64,000 nucleotides of DNA from Terriglobia bacterium (GTDB lineage: Bacteria > Acidobacteriota > Terriglobia > Terriglobales > Acidobacteriaceae), in contig JAVUPY010000041.1 of assembly GCA_032252755.1 (NCBI GenBank), positions 1-64,000 on the forward strand, in the 5' to 3' direction. The notes beneath the pieces were generated by a model. That model was given only the letters and a program-made list of their open reading frames with translations, was not told the DNA's origin and did not search any database. Below, piece by piece: positions 25,200 to 33,237 of this stretch; position 1 is the first letter of the stretch, and every line of letters begins with the position of its first letter. Position numbers and translations under genes: made by a program.

Positions 25200-25640
25200 G
25201 ATCGGTACCACACAGATAGGTGTCGTGAAATCGTCTTCTCATAACCTATCCAGAGTAGCCAGAATCGGCCATGGCATTCGGGTTGTTATCAAATATCATT
25301 CCTCAGCCGATATGGGCAACTACACTCTGGGGGATAGCCATTGGTAAGGCGTTGAGACTACTTGCCGTCGCGGTTCTGTTTTTGCCTGCGACCGGTGCCC
25401 TTGCGGAATCGACTAATTCTCTTCGTCCTCACTCGTGAGAAGGGCCGATGGCTCATTACAGCCGCTCAGAATACGGAAATAAATCGCGCGGTGAAGTAAA
25501 GCTCTAAAGCTCCAGCCTGCTCATGGGAAGCGGCCTCCAGTGCCGCTGCCCACGTTAGAGGATGGTTTCGTCAGATTACGAGAAGGGGATATCCCGCCCA
25601 CTATTCGTTGATCTCTCCTGGGACAATGCGTCAGAGCAGC
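25200..25640. other. Gene-poor stretch holding a pseudogene remnant
   Basis: Only the DUF4440-like remnant at 25352-25499 is recognisable. The motif TCATAACCTATCCAGAGT (25238-25255) recurs as CGTAATCTATCCAGAGT at 26069-26085, and CCGTAACCTATCGACG lies at 25924, so a further small repeat is present. No other coding potential is convincing. Confidence 0.45.
25352..25499 (+). pseudogene. Remnant of a signal-peptide-bearing SgcJ/DUF4440-like gene with internal deletion
   Basis: A frame beginning TTG 25352 reads MRLLAVAVLFLPATGALAES, a good signal peptide, then stops. In another frame from 25419 the sequence reads LFVLTREKGRWLITAAQNTE, ending TAA 25497-25499, which resembles the last strand of the SgcJ/EcaC (NTF2-like, DUF4440) family with its typical GRWLI..AAQNT. 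The ~100-residue middle domain is missing and the frames differ, so a deletion with frameshift is inferred. Confidence 0.6.
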
Positions 25641-25811
25641 CTATCGTTGGCGAAACTCAATTGCCATGCGGAGCAGGAAGGTCAGGCCGATTGCAAATAA
25701 CAACGCTCCGAGCATCACTCGATTATCCTCTGAACGGCCGAACATCAAACCGGTGCCAAGTGCTCCGAGAAAAACAGCGATGAACGTTCGGATTGTCAGC
25801 CAAGTGTTCAT
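25641..25811 (-). CDS. 56-residue two-helix membrane microprotein (new small gene)
   Basis: Start ATG 25811, stop TAG 25641. The chain has two hydrophobic helices (FIAVFLGALGTGLMF and MLGALLFAIGLTFLLRMAI) joined by a short polar turn GRSEDNR. Such pairs are typical of bacterial membrane microproteins. The ribosome-binding site is weak (GAG at the expected distance), so confidence is moderate. It faces away from the exported protein upstream and has no partner. Confidence 0.5.
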   Translation of the reverse strand: MNTWLTIRTFIAVFLGALGTGLMFGRSEDNRVMLGALLFAIGLTFLLRMAIEFRQR

Positions 25812-26148
25812 GAAGGGCACTCTACGCGCAAATCAGCTACATGCAAACAAGTTCTTCGGCTCCGACGGATAGTTGGTCGGGATCAGGCCAGCAACTCCCG
25901 ATAGGTCACGAGAAGACGCATCCCGTAACCTATCGACGCGCAACTCGGCGACTTGAGATGTGAGTTGCATCGCTTACCCCGGACTCACGTCCGGGGCTAC
26001 TTTCCCGGAACTGGTTATCACGGATAGTTTTCTGGTTATCACCGATAGTTCTTGAGACATCGTCATCCCGTAATCTATCCAGAGTGGAAGCGTTTGCGCG
26101 TACGGTGCTGGCGCATCAGGGATCGAATGCCTGTAAGTTGTCGGGCGG
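25812..26148. other. Intergenic region with family C repeat and short direct repeats
   Basis: Family C copy at 25977-26007 (stem CCCCGGAC/GTCCGGGG). Two near-identical tandem units TGGTTATCACGGATAGTT and TGGTTATCACCGATAGTT lie at 26012-26051, followed by GTCATCCCGTAATCTATCCA. An imperfect palindrome (CGATAGGT...ACCTATCG) lies at 25899-25933. No gene is seen. Confidence 0.55.
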
Positions 26149-26652
26149 TTACTCCAATTTCTTATTCATCCAGATGTCCCAGGTGATGGGACCGGCTTCG
26201 TCGTCGGTGATTGGGCGGCCTGCGAGTTTGAGGGCGAGTTTTATTTGGCCGTGATGGTAGCCCTCATGCCAGATCATGTGCTGGAGGAGCAGGATGGGGT
26301 GGTCGTAGTGGAGGTTCATGTCGCGAGCCGAGTCGATGCGGTCTCTTACGGCATTGCGCACGGCGCCGGCGCTCGCGTTCAGCATGTGGGCGACTCGGTC
26401 GCGGTCGTGTTCGGCGACCCACTCTTGCTCCGGCACGTCGCGGGCGAACTCCGGTGCGTCCTCGGAGAGGAAGACGAGGCGAACGTAGTGGATGTGAGTA
26501 AAGAGTTCAGCGATGGTCGGGCCGGTTTCCGTGGTGCGGATGTCGAGGCCGCCCTCGGGAACGGCTCGGAGCAGGTTGACGAGGATGGTGTTGTTTCGGT
26601 CCCAGGAGTCGAGCAGGGATTCGAGGAGTGTTTGTGTTTCGGCCGACATCAC
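26149..26652 (-). CDS. DinB-family (YfiT-like) metal-binding protein
   Basis: 167 residues forming a four-helix bundle: LLESLLDSWDRNNTILVNLLRA, then PTIAELFTHIHYVRLVF and DHPILLLQHMIWHEGYHHGQIKLALKL. Three His ligands are visible: THIHYVR, and HEGYHHG in the last helix, the classic DinB metal triad. DinB proteins include thiol transferases and many of unknown role. It sits alone in the repeat-rich region. A zinc-ribbon protein follows 74 bp further on the same strand, so they may share a transcript read from 26930. Confidence 0.85.
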   Translation of the reverse strand: MMSAETQTLLESLLDSWDRNNTILVNLLRAVPEGGLDIRTTETGPTIAELFTHIHYVRLVFLSEDAPEFARDVPEQEWVAEHDRDRVAHMLNASAGAVRNAVRDRIDSARDMNLHYDHPILLLQHMIWHEGYHHGQIKLALKLAGRPITDDEAGPITWDIWMNKKLE

Positions 26653-26726
26653 ACGTCCAATAATCGAAATGAGTTTCCAGATTCTGTGTGGCTTCTGTCT
26701 GTGTGGCCCAACGGAGAGGCGCTGAC

Positions 26727-26930
26727 CTAGCTGTCCTTCCGATACAGCAGATCCTTCATCGCACGGCGACGTTCCGCGTTGAGTTCGCTATTGCCTTTCT
26801 CGGGAGCATTTTCCGAGGTGTCTTCGTCGGGCTGGCTGCAGTCTGGGCAGCGGTTGGCGAAGCCCGGTTTGTCGGGCTTGAGTTCGAATTCCTCTCCGCA
26901 AACGACGCAGGTACGAATGGGGTAAGGCAT
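26727..26930 (-). CDS. Small zinc-ribbon protein
   Basis: 67 residues with two Cys pairs, CVVCGEEF and NRCPDCSQP (residues ~8-30), spaced as in a zinc ribbon (C-x2-C...C-x2-C). The remainder is acidic and then basic (ELNAERRRAMKDLLYRKDS). A short AT-rich palindrome (GCGCGG...CCGCGC type, 26948-26965) lies upstream. The class of tiny zinc-ribbon proteins is common in Acidobacteriota, with unknown role, possibly binding RNA or ribosome. It is upstream of the DinB gene on the same strand. Confidence 0.7.
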   Translation of the reverse strand: MPYPIRTCVVCGEEFELKPDKPGFANRCPDCSQPDEDTSENAPEKGNSELNAERRRAMKDLLYRKDS

Positions 26931-27140
26931 GGGGCCTCCTGGGATTGCGCGGAAATATTATCGCGCAGAAAAGGAGTTCTTCGTGGTTCGTTCTTCGACG
27001 TAGTTGAGCAAGAGCAGTAGCGGAATGAGCCGCTAGTTGGTTCCTCCAGGGGCTCGCAGCGTCTCGGGAAACCCCGAGACACTGCCCGATCCTTGAGTTC
27101 TTCCGATTGAGTTCACGCAAATCGTTGCGAACTCGTGACC

Positions 27141-28214
27141 CTAAAAGCTGACCTTCAAGATGCGTCCGTTGGTGCCGACGAGCCACCCGGCTTTCGGGCT
27201 GGCGAAAGCTACGCCCCAGTAACCAGTTACGCCTTCGAGTGAATACCAGGTATTGCCTTCATCGGGAGTCCATGCGGCTCCGCCGGCGTTAGCGGTGATG
27301 ACGACGGAGCGTCCACCTTGTGCGTCTCCGCCGCCGGCGCCAGTGGCGTTGCCTACGTAAGCGAGACCGAAGATCGCACCGGTAACGGGAGGTTTGTTAG
27401 TCAGAGTCCAGGTTTTGCCGCCGTCAGAGGAGACTGCGGTTGCAGCATTGTTGGGATCTGCAGGGTCCAGGTCTCCGCCGCCGACTATTCCGTGGAAGGC
27501 GTTTCGGAACGCGATGCTGAAGCCGCCGGCGCTGGGGGAACTGACAAGCGGAGTGTCATAGGCGTTCCATGTGTTTCCGCCGTTGCGTGTGGCGAGGACG
27601 CGAGCAGTTGTGGCGCCTCCGGTGGTGATCCAGGCATTCTGGCCGCCCTGGGTCGCAATACAGGTTCCGCTGGAGGAGAACGAAGCTTCTCCGGGCAGAG
27701 CGGGAGGCATGTTGGCACTGATGGACTGCCAGGTCGTCCGGTTCGTGGTGCGGATGTCGGGGAAGACGCCGTTGACGGAGTCGCTGTGCGCGATCCCGCG
27801 ATTGGGAGTCCAGAAGGACATGCAGTCGTAAAAGGCCCCGGTGAGCTGGTTCTGGAACTGCATGGTCCAGTGTGCGCCGCCGTCGGTCGTCTTGTAGATG
27901 CGGAAGTCGGTCGGGTTATCGCCAATGGACATGAGGTAGGCGACCTTGGCGCTTACGCCCTGGACATCGCGGAACTGGAGCGACTCGGCTCCGGGGACAA
28001 CACCAGAGCGCCAGTGCGCGCCGCCATCGGTGGTGACGACGAACGTGCCTCCGCGTCCGCTGGCCCAGACAATTTCCGGATTCACGGGACTGACGGCGAT
28101 GAGACCCTGGTTTGTTCCGCTATTCTGCGGAGTGAGCGTCGGCTGCTTGGGATGCTGCGCGAAAGCTGTAAAGGAGAAGACGAGGACCACGAAGAGGATC
28201 GGCAAGCGTTTCAT
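27141..28214 (-). CDS. Exported beta-propeller-like protein (BNR/YCF48-type repeats)
   Basis: 357 residues with a signal peptide (MKRLPILFVVLVFSFTAFAQ). The mature chain has recurring Ser/Thr-x-Asp-GG-x-W units (VTTDGGAHWRSG, KTTDGGAHWTMQ, ATRNGGNTWNAY, VSSDGGKTWTLT, TPDEGNTWYSL), the mark of BNR/Asp-box or YCF48-like propeller blades; ~6 blades are visible. It is probably a secreted or periplasmic protein of unknown function, perhaps binding glycans or proteins. It is the only gene on its transcript. The spacing of the blades is regular, so a true propeller is likely. Confidence 0.85.
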   Translation of the reverse strand: MKRLPILFVVLVFSFTAFAQHPKQPTLTPQNSGTNQGLIAVSPVNPEIVWASGRGGTFVVTTDGGAHWRSGVVPGAESLQFRDVQGVSAKVAYLMSIGDNPTDFRIYKTTDGGAHWTMQFQNQLTGAFYDCMSFWTPNRGIAHSDSVNGVFPDIRTTNRTTWQSISANMPPALPGEASFSSSGTCIATQGGQNAWITTGGATTARVLATRNGGNTWNAYDTPLVSSPSAGGFSIAFRNAFHGIVGGGDLDPADPNNAATAVSSDGGKTWTLTNKPPVTGAIFGLAYVGNATGAGGGDAQGGRSVVITANAGGAAWTPDEGNTWYSLEGVTGYWGVAFASPKAGWLVGTNGRILKVSF

Positions 28215-28307
28215 ACAGACCTCCGGGCGAATCGTGGCGCGGGGGAAGTATATATCAACGGAAGGACCGAAACTCGGGTGAGCCGAAACGGCGGTTCACG
28301 AGCGGAG

Positions 28308-29078
28308 CTACGACAGAGATCCTGCGCGGCGGGTTTGAGAACTTTCAACCCAGGCGTCTAATTCTGAACTTGAAGCGATCACAGCAGCCTTCATTCTGGC
28401 TGCGGGACGATGCACCGGCAATGAGAACAACTGCTCCCAGCGTTGGGCGGTGCGAACGCCGGAGCCTAGATGCGCCGCGATTTCTTTCCACCCCTTCAAG
28501 ACTCGGTTGCCGCGATTGCCATTCGCGGGCTCTGCAATTACGCGAGTAGATGGTTCACAATCGAGGGGCGACGCGATCGTCGCGCGTTCATTGATCGCAG
28601 CGGAAAGGACATTCGCCATACAGTCCAGGAAGAGCATCTCCGAGGGCGTGAAGCGACGCTCTTTCCGGCAGTGCACACCGAGAACACCAAATTGCCTGCA
28701 GCGGCCAGATATCGTGACGCTCATGCCACTGTTGATATCATGCCTGGCGAGAAGCGGTGGAGCAGCAAATCGCGTTTCCCGGCGGAAGTCTCGCACAACG
28801 ATGGGAGACGATTGGGTGAGGGTAAAACCGGCTTGAAATCTGGCACAAGGGGCAACGACTGCCTCGCCAACATATCCAGCATCCCATCCCAGGCCCCATT
28901 GCAGCTTCATGCCGGATTCCTCGTCGAGCAATTGCAACACCTTAACGTAATCCACATTGAGGCTGCGCAATAGAGACGGCATCGCTACTTCGACTACTTC
29001 GTCGATGGATGACGAGCTCATAGCGACTCGACAGAGATTGGTCAAGGCCAGCAATTGGGAGCTTTCATTGCAAACCAT
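28308..29078 (-). CDS. GAF-domain protein with C-terminal 'GWKEIA' DNA-binding domain
   Basis: 256 residues. The first ~165 residues form a GAF-like sensory domain (SIDEVVEVAMPSLLRSLNVDYVKVLQLLDE... FRRETRF... RFTPSEMLFLDCMANVLSAAI). The C-terminal ~65 residues (KGWKEIAAHLGSGVRTAQRW, then LPVHRPAARMKAAVIASSSELDAWVES) are a winged-helix/excisionase-like DNA-binding domain that is very frequent in Acidobacteriota signalling proteins. It may be a cytoplasmic transcriptional regulator controlled by a small ligand. Its target is unknown. It is divergent to rpsO, separated by 304 bp. Confidence 0.8.
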   Translation of the reverse strand: MVCNESSQLLALTNLCRVAMSSSSIDEVVEVAMPSLLRSLNVDYVKVLQLLDEESGMKLQWGLGWDAGYVGEAVVAPCARFQAGFTLTQSSPIVVRDFRRETRFAAPPLLARHDINSGMSVTISGRCRQFGVLGVHCRKERRFTPSEMLFLDCMANVLSAAINERATIASPLDCEPSTRVIAEPANGNRGNRVLKGWKEIAAHLGSGVRTAQRWEQLFSLPVHRPAARMKAAVIASSSELDAWVESSQTRRAGSLS

Positions 29079-29301
29079 GTAACGGAACTCCTGGTGAGTT
29101 GGAAAGTAGTTGGATCGGTGCCCTAGATTGCTGATTGATGCTACTTGGAGCGGCTACGATTCCGCAAAATCTGCCAGCGGCATCTGTATGATTCAGCTCT
29201 GTTAGGGATGCCCGGGAGGCCAGGCGCAGTAATGTCGCAAAAGGGAGGATTCGAGTTTCGCCGCGTGTTCGCTGCGGATTTCTCACAAGTGCAGCACTGC
29301 T

Positions 29302-29330
29302 TTGCACTTCCGTGGCGATTCGTGTATCCT
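29302..29330 (+). promoter_or_regulatory. Sigma70-type promoter of rpsO
   Basis: TTGCAC (29302-29307) and TATCCT (29325-29330) with a 17-bp spacer, 53 bp before the rpsO start. The -10 is identical to the tRNA-Gly promoter here (9079). Read by eye. Confidence 0.55.
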
Positions 29331-29382
29331 CGAAGTCGTTACAGGATAACGATAAATTGAGAGCAGGAGCGCGTTAGTTTCA

Positions 29383-29649
29383 GTGTTAGCACGAGAGCAG
29401 AAGGCCAACATCATTACGAAGTACGCCACCCACGCAAATGATACGGGAAGCCCGGAAGTACAGATCGCGATTTTGAGCGAGAGGATTGGGCAGCTTACGG
29501 ATCATTTCCGCACGCACCAGAAGGACCATGCGTCCCGCCGCGGTCTTCTGATGATGGTCAGCAAGCGGCGTCGTTTGCTGAACTATCTGAAGAAGTACGA
29601 CACCGAACGTTATAAGACGGTCATTTCGAAGCTGGGCATTCGCAAGTAA
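29383..29649 (+). CDS. rpsO: 30S ribosomal protein S15
   Basis: 88 residues, the usual length. Start GTG 29383. The core is fully typical: [62 protein letters not shown], and a C-terminal [14 protein letters not shown]15 binds 16S rRNA helix 20-22 and is a primary binder in the small subunit. A GAGCAGGAG lies ~15 bp upstream, farther than ideal, so initiation may need the message's own structure as in E. coli. The gene precedes pnp, the classic arrangement. Confidence 0.97.
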   Translation: MLAREQKANIITKYATHANDTGSPEVQIAILSERIGQLTDHFRTHQKDHASRRGLLMMVSKRRRLLNYLKKYDTERYKTVISKLGIRK

Positions 29650-29772
29650 GAACGTCCAGGTTCGCAATATCGGATTAGTTCGTCAACGTACGTGATCGCG
29701 ACCTGCCGGTTCCGACTGGCAGCATCGTTTGGGTCTACCGCGAGATGAACCTCGCGGGTTGACTGAGTGGGG

Positions 29773-29800
29773 CCCTCAACCGGAGCGTTTCCGGTGAGGG
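29773..29800 (+). ncRNA. Leader hairpin between rpsO and pnp
   Basis: CCCTCA-A-CCGGA pairs with TCCGG-TGAGGG, an 11-bp stem with a single bulged A and a small loop (GCGTT). It lies in the 293-bp rpsO-pnp spacer, about 140 bp before pnp. In E. coli this spacer holds an RNase III-processed stem-loop used by PNPase for autoregulation. By position it may be the counterpart or a partial terminator; no long U-run follows. Confidence 0.45.
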
Positions 29801-29942
29801 CAATCGCTTTTACCCAACGAATTGGCCTTGGCTCGTGAATCGTCCTGTGGCACGGTGGAGTGCCGTTCCTACCTTTGTCATTGGCGGCTCGTATCCACTT
29901 GTGTAGTGCTGCATTGTCGCGCGCCCTGGATGGAAGGAAAAA

Positions 29943-32357
29943 ATGAAGCAGGAAGCATCCGTTACCCTCGCTGACGGAAAAATAATCTCCTTTGAAACTG
30001 GAAAATTGGCGAAGCAGGCGCATGGAAGCGCCGTGGTTCGCATGGGCGACAACGTGATTCTCGCGACCGCGTGCGCGAACGCAGAGCCACGGGCGGGCAT
30101 CGACTTTTTCCCGCTGACCGTGGATTATCGCGAGTACACCTACGCCGGCGGCAGAATCCCCGGCGGTTTTATCAAGCGCGAAGGGCGTCCGTCCGAGCGC
30201 GAAATTCTCACCAGCCGACAGATCGACCGTCCGATCCGCCCGCTGTTCCCGGAAGGCTTCCGGTGCGAGACACAGGTCATCGCCTTCGTTCTCTCGGCGG
30301 ATACGCAGAACGATCCCGACGTGGTTGCGATCAATGGCGCCTCAGCCGCGCTAGCGCTGTCGGATATTCCGTTTGCGGGACCGATTGGCGCCGTACGCGT
30401 GGGTCTTGTAGACGGCAAGTTCATTTCGAACCCAACCTACGACGAGCAGCGCAACGGCAAGTTGAGCCTGATGGTTGTGGGCACGGCGGAAGGCATCGTG
30501 ATGATTGAGGCCGGCGCGAACGAAGTTGACGAGGAGAAGGTCGTCGACGCGATCGAGTTCGCGCACGAGGAGATCAAGAAGATCTGCGCCGTGATTAGTG
30601 AACTGGCGCAGCGGGCAGGGAAGCCGAAGCGCGCGCTGGAACCGGTAGTGATCGATGAAGCGTATGTCAGCGATCTGCGCTCAAAGATTGGCGCGCAACT
30701 TACAGACGCGCTCGACACCCAGAAATACCCGAAGCTGGAGAGCTACGCCAAGGTCAAGGCGATCAAGGATGAGTTGAAGGCTGCGCTGCCCGAAGAAGAC
30801 GAAGAGGGTCGCGCGAAGGTGTCGAAGTATTACGAAATCCTTCGCGAGCGGATTTTCCGCGAGCAGGTAACGAAGGACAAGCGGCGTCCGGATGGACGGG
30901 CGTTCGACGAGATCCGGTCGATCTGGATCGAGGCTGGAGTTCTGCCTCGTACGCACGGTTCGGCGATTTTCACCCGCGGCGAAACGCAGGCGTTGGTCAC
31001 GACCACACTCGGCACCAGCGACGACATGCAGAGGATGGAGCGCTTCGAGGGCGAATCGAAGAAGCGGTTCATGCTGCACTACAACTTCCCGCCGTTCTCG
31101 GTCGGCGAAGTTTCGTTCCTGCGCGGCGCGGGACGGCGCGAGATCGGACACGGCGCACTGGCGGAGCGTTCGCTGGCGGCAGTGCTGCCGTCGGAAGAAG
31201 ATTTCCCGTACGCAATCCGCGTTGTCTCCGACATCCTGGAGTCGAACGGATCGTCATCGATGGCGTCGGTTTGCGGCGGTTCGCTGAGCCTGATGGATGC
31301 GGGCGTTCCGTTGCGCTCAGCAGTTGCCGGCGTGGCGATGGGATTGGTTAAGGAAGGCGATGATTACGCCATCCTGACTGACATCGCGGGCGCGGAAGAC
31401 CATTACGGCGACATGGACTTCAAGGTGGCCGGGACGTCAGACGGTATTACCGCGTTGCAAATGGACATCAAGATCATGGGCATCACGCCGCAGATCATGC
31501 GCGAGGCGCTGGCCCAGGCGAAGCGCGGACGGATGTTCATTCTCGACAAAATGAACGAGGTGATCACCAGCGGGCGCACGAAGGTGAGCGAGTACGCACC
31601 ACGGTTCTACACGCTGCAGATTCCGCCGGACAAGATTCGCGACCTGATCGGGCCGGGAGGCAAGGTCATCCGCGGCATCGTGGATGCGACGGGCGTGAAG
31701 ATCGACGTCGAGGACAGCGGCAAGGTGCAGGTGGCGTCGTCGGATTCCGCGGCGGCCGACAAGGCGATCCAGATGATCACGGAGATCACGGCGACGGCCG
31801 AGGTAGGGAAGACGTACCTCGGAAAAGTCACGCGGCTGGCGGAGTTCGGCGCATTTGTCGAGATCATTCCGGGCACGGATGGGTTGCTGCATATCTCGGA
31901 AGTCGCTGAACATCGCGTGAAGGACATCAAAGATGAGCTTCGCGAGGGCGATCAAGTCCTGGTGAAGGTTCTGGCGGTGGAAGGCAATCGCATCCGGTTA
32001 TCGCGCAAAGCGATTTTGAAAGAGCAGCGTGCGAAGATGGCGGCGGCACAGGGTGCCGGCGAGCAGCAGCACCATCCAGCGGCCGGCGAGACGACTGTGA
32101 ACGTGGATTCCGACGGCGCAGCGGAAGGCGCGGGTGGCCCGGTGACGTTCGAGGGCGGTCACGAAGACGCCGATGTCGAAGAGCCGAACTTCAACCGAAT
32201 CGACGCGGAGCCGGCACATCGCGGCGCTCCGGGCGGCGATCGCGGAGATCGTGGACCGCGAGGCGATCGTGGGCCTCGACGCGGCGGACCAGGCGGCGGA
32301 CGCGGTGGACGCGGCGGCGGTCGTGGAAGAGGGGGACCGCGGGGACCGAGACGGTAG
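29943..32357 (+). CDS. pnp: Polynucleotide phosphorylase with RG-rich tail
   Basis: 804 residues. GGAAGG precedes ATG 29943. Two RNase PH domains are present; the second shows FVLHYNFPPFSVGE-like (MLHYNFPPFSVGE), SNGSSSMASVCGGSLSLMDAG and DIAGAEDHYGDMDFKVAGT. The KH domain is DKIRDLIGPGGKVIRGIVDATG (~562-) and S1 is GKVTRLAEFGAFVEIIPGTDG (~626-). The last ~60 residues are very rich in Arg and Gly (repeated RGDRGPRR, GGRGGRGGG), beyond the usual end; an RNA-binding disordered tail is inferred. PNPase is a 3'-5' phosphorolytic exonuclease; with Rsr it forms a decay machine in Deinococcus, and a TROVE gene is in this window. Confidence 0.97.
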   Translation: MKQEASVTLADGKIISFETGKLAKQAHGSAVVRMGDNVILATACANAEPRAGIDFFPLTVDYREYTYAGGRIPGGFIKREGRPSEREILTSRQIDRPIRPLFPEGFRCETQVIAFVLSADTQNDPDVVAINGASAALALSDIPFAGPIGAVRVGLVDGKFISNPTYDEQRNGKLSLMVVGTAEGIVMIEAGANEVDEEKVVDAIEFAHEEIKKICAVISELAQRAGKPKRALEPVVIDEAYVSDLRSKIGAQLTDALDTQKYPKLESYAKVKAIKDELKAALPEEDEEGRAKVSKYYEILRERIFREQVTKDKRRPDGRAFDEIRSIWIEAGVLPRTHGSAIFTRGETQALVTTTLGTSDDMQRMERFEGESKKRFMLHYNFPPFSVGEVSFLRGAGRREIGHGALAERSLAAVLPSEEDFPYAIRVVSDILESNGSSSMASVCGGSLSLMDAGVPLRSAVAGVAMGLVKEGDDYAILTDIAGAEDHYGDMDFKVAGTSDGITALQMDIKIMGITPQIMREALAQAKRGRMFILDKMNEVITSGRTKVSEYAPRFYTLQIPPDKIRDLIGPGGKVIRGIVDATGVKIDVEDSGKVQVASSDSAAADKAIQMITEITATAEVGKTYLGKVTRLAEFGAFVEIIPGTDGLLHISEVAEHRVKDIKDELREGDQVLVKVLAVEGNRIRLSRKAILKEQRAKMAAAQGAGEQQHHPAAGETTVNVDSDGAAEGAGGPVTFEGGHEDADVEEPNFNRIDAEPAHRGAPGGDRGDRGPRGDRGPRRGGPGGGRGGRGGGRGRGGPRGPRR

Positions 32358-32374
32358 GTTTCACTGAAGTGATC

Positions 32375-32401
32375 AGGCCCGGCAATCAGCCGGGCCTTTT
32401 T
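32375..32401 (+). terminator. Rho-independent terminator of rpsO-pnp
   Basis: AGGCCCGGC (32375-32383), loop AATCA, GCCGGGCCT (32389-32397), then TTTT. Perfect 9-bp GC-rich stem, 18 bp after the pnp stop. Confidence 0.9.
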
Positions 32402-32489
32402 GCGTGAAGGCGAACCGCGGATTTACGTGGATCAACGGTTATAAAAACGAAAAGCGGATGCCTCGCTGCGCTCGTCAGGACAATTCTAT

Positions 32490-32984
32490 TTAAGAAGCCG
32501 GATCAGAGACGTAAGGCTTCAGTTCCTTCCAGTACGCGGGGTCCTGCAGGTAGAGCGTATTGAGGTAGACATTGACATCGTGCTCGGGAAATTTTCCCTT
32601 GATGTCGTCCACGGCGGTTTTGATGGCATCGGCCGAAGGGGCGTTCTTCTCGGCTTCTTCGGAGAGCAGGCCGTCCTTGTGCGGGATAGCGGCGGCGTCG
32701 AGGAAGGTGACGAGGAGTTCCTTGCGGTGCGACAGATGGAAGGCGGCAACGACGGCCATCAGGACTTCCGGCGGGATCGACGGGTACTCGATCAGCATTT
32801 TGGCTTTGCGCGGGGCGGGGAGCGCTTTTAGAGATTTCAGGCGGAAGTTGTAGCGCTTGGCCATGAGTTGCATGGTGCTCAGTTGCTGGGCGCGGATACT
32901 GTCGCTGCTCCAGAAGGATTCGGCGGCCTGAAAGCGTTCGTCGGCGGAGAGTTGTTTCCAGAGGTCGGTGTAGGTAGCTGACAT
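32490..32984 (-). CDS. Conserved-looking hypothetical protein
   Basis: 164 residues from ATG 32984 (MSATYTDLWKQLSADERF); the frame opens earlier at 33020, but the short start has the conserved-looking beginning. All-helical soluble composition: FQAAESFWSSDSIRAQQLSTM, LPAPRKAKMLIEYPSIPPEVLMAVVAAFHLSHRK, LVTFLDAAAIPHKDGLLSEEAEK, and an acidic KGKFPEHDVNVYLNTLYLQD near the end. No signal peptide or known motif. It lies convergent with pnp. Function unknown. Confidence 0.65.
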   Translation of the reverse strand: MSATYTDLWKQLSADERFQAAESFWSSDSIRAQQLSTMQLMAKRYNFRLKSLKALPAPRKAKMLIEYPSIPPEVLMAVVAAFHLSHRKELLVTFLDAAAIPHKDGLLSEEAEKNAPSADAIKTAVDDIKGKFPEHDVNVYLNTLYLQDPAYWKELKPYVSDPAS

Positions 32985-33124
32985 GAGTCGAGGGTAATTG
33001 GGAGAGGCGGTGGGGTGCAAGCTGGCGGTACGGAGCGAAAGGACAGGTTACAGATCACACCTCACATGTCACGGAAGGCAATTAGCGATCAGCCGACGAA
33101 TGAGCCGGTCAGTTACCTGCAGAA

Positions 33125-33153
33125 GAAAAACGCCCCAGCCTTTCGGCTGGGGC
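33125..33153 (-). terminator. Rho-independent terminator for the minus-strand TPR gene
   Basis: On the minus strand GCCCCAGCC, loop GAAA, GGCTGGGGC is followed by GTTTTTCTTCT (33121-33131 read backwards). It lies 85 bp beyond the stop of the TPR gene at 33238. Confidence 0.85.
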
Positions 33154-33237
33154 TAAGTAATCAGGGACTCGGTTAGGAGTCCTCAGGAGCTTAGAACTGG
33201 AAGCGCACAGCCAGCGCGCAAATCCTCTCTGCCATAA

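Noticed and set aside
25562-25872. Two plus-strand frames of 73 and 68 codons
   Set aside because: They overlap the minus-strand two-TM microprotein and lack ribosome-binding sites and protein-like composition.
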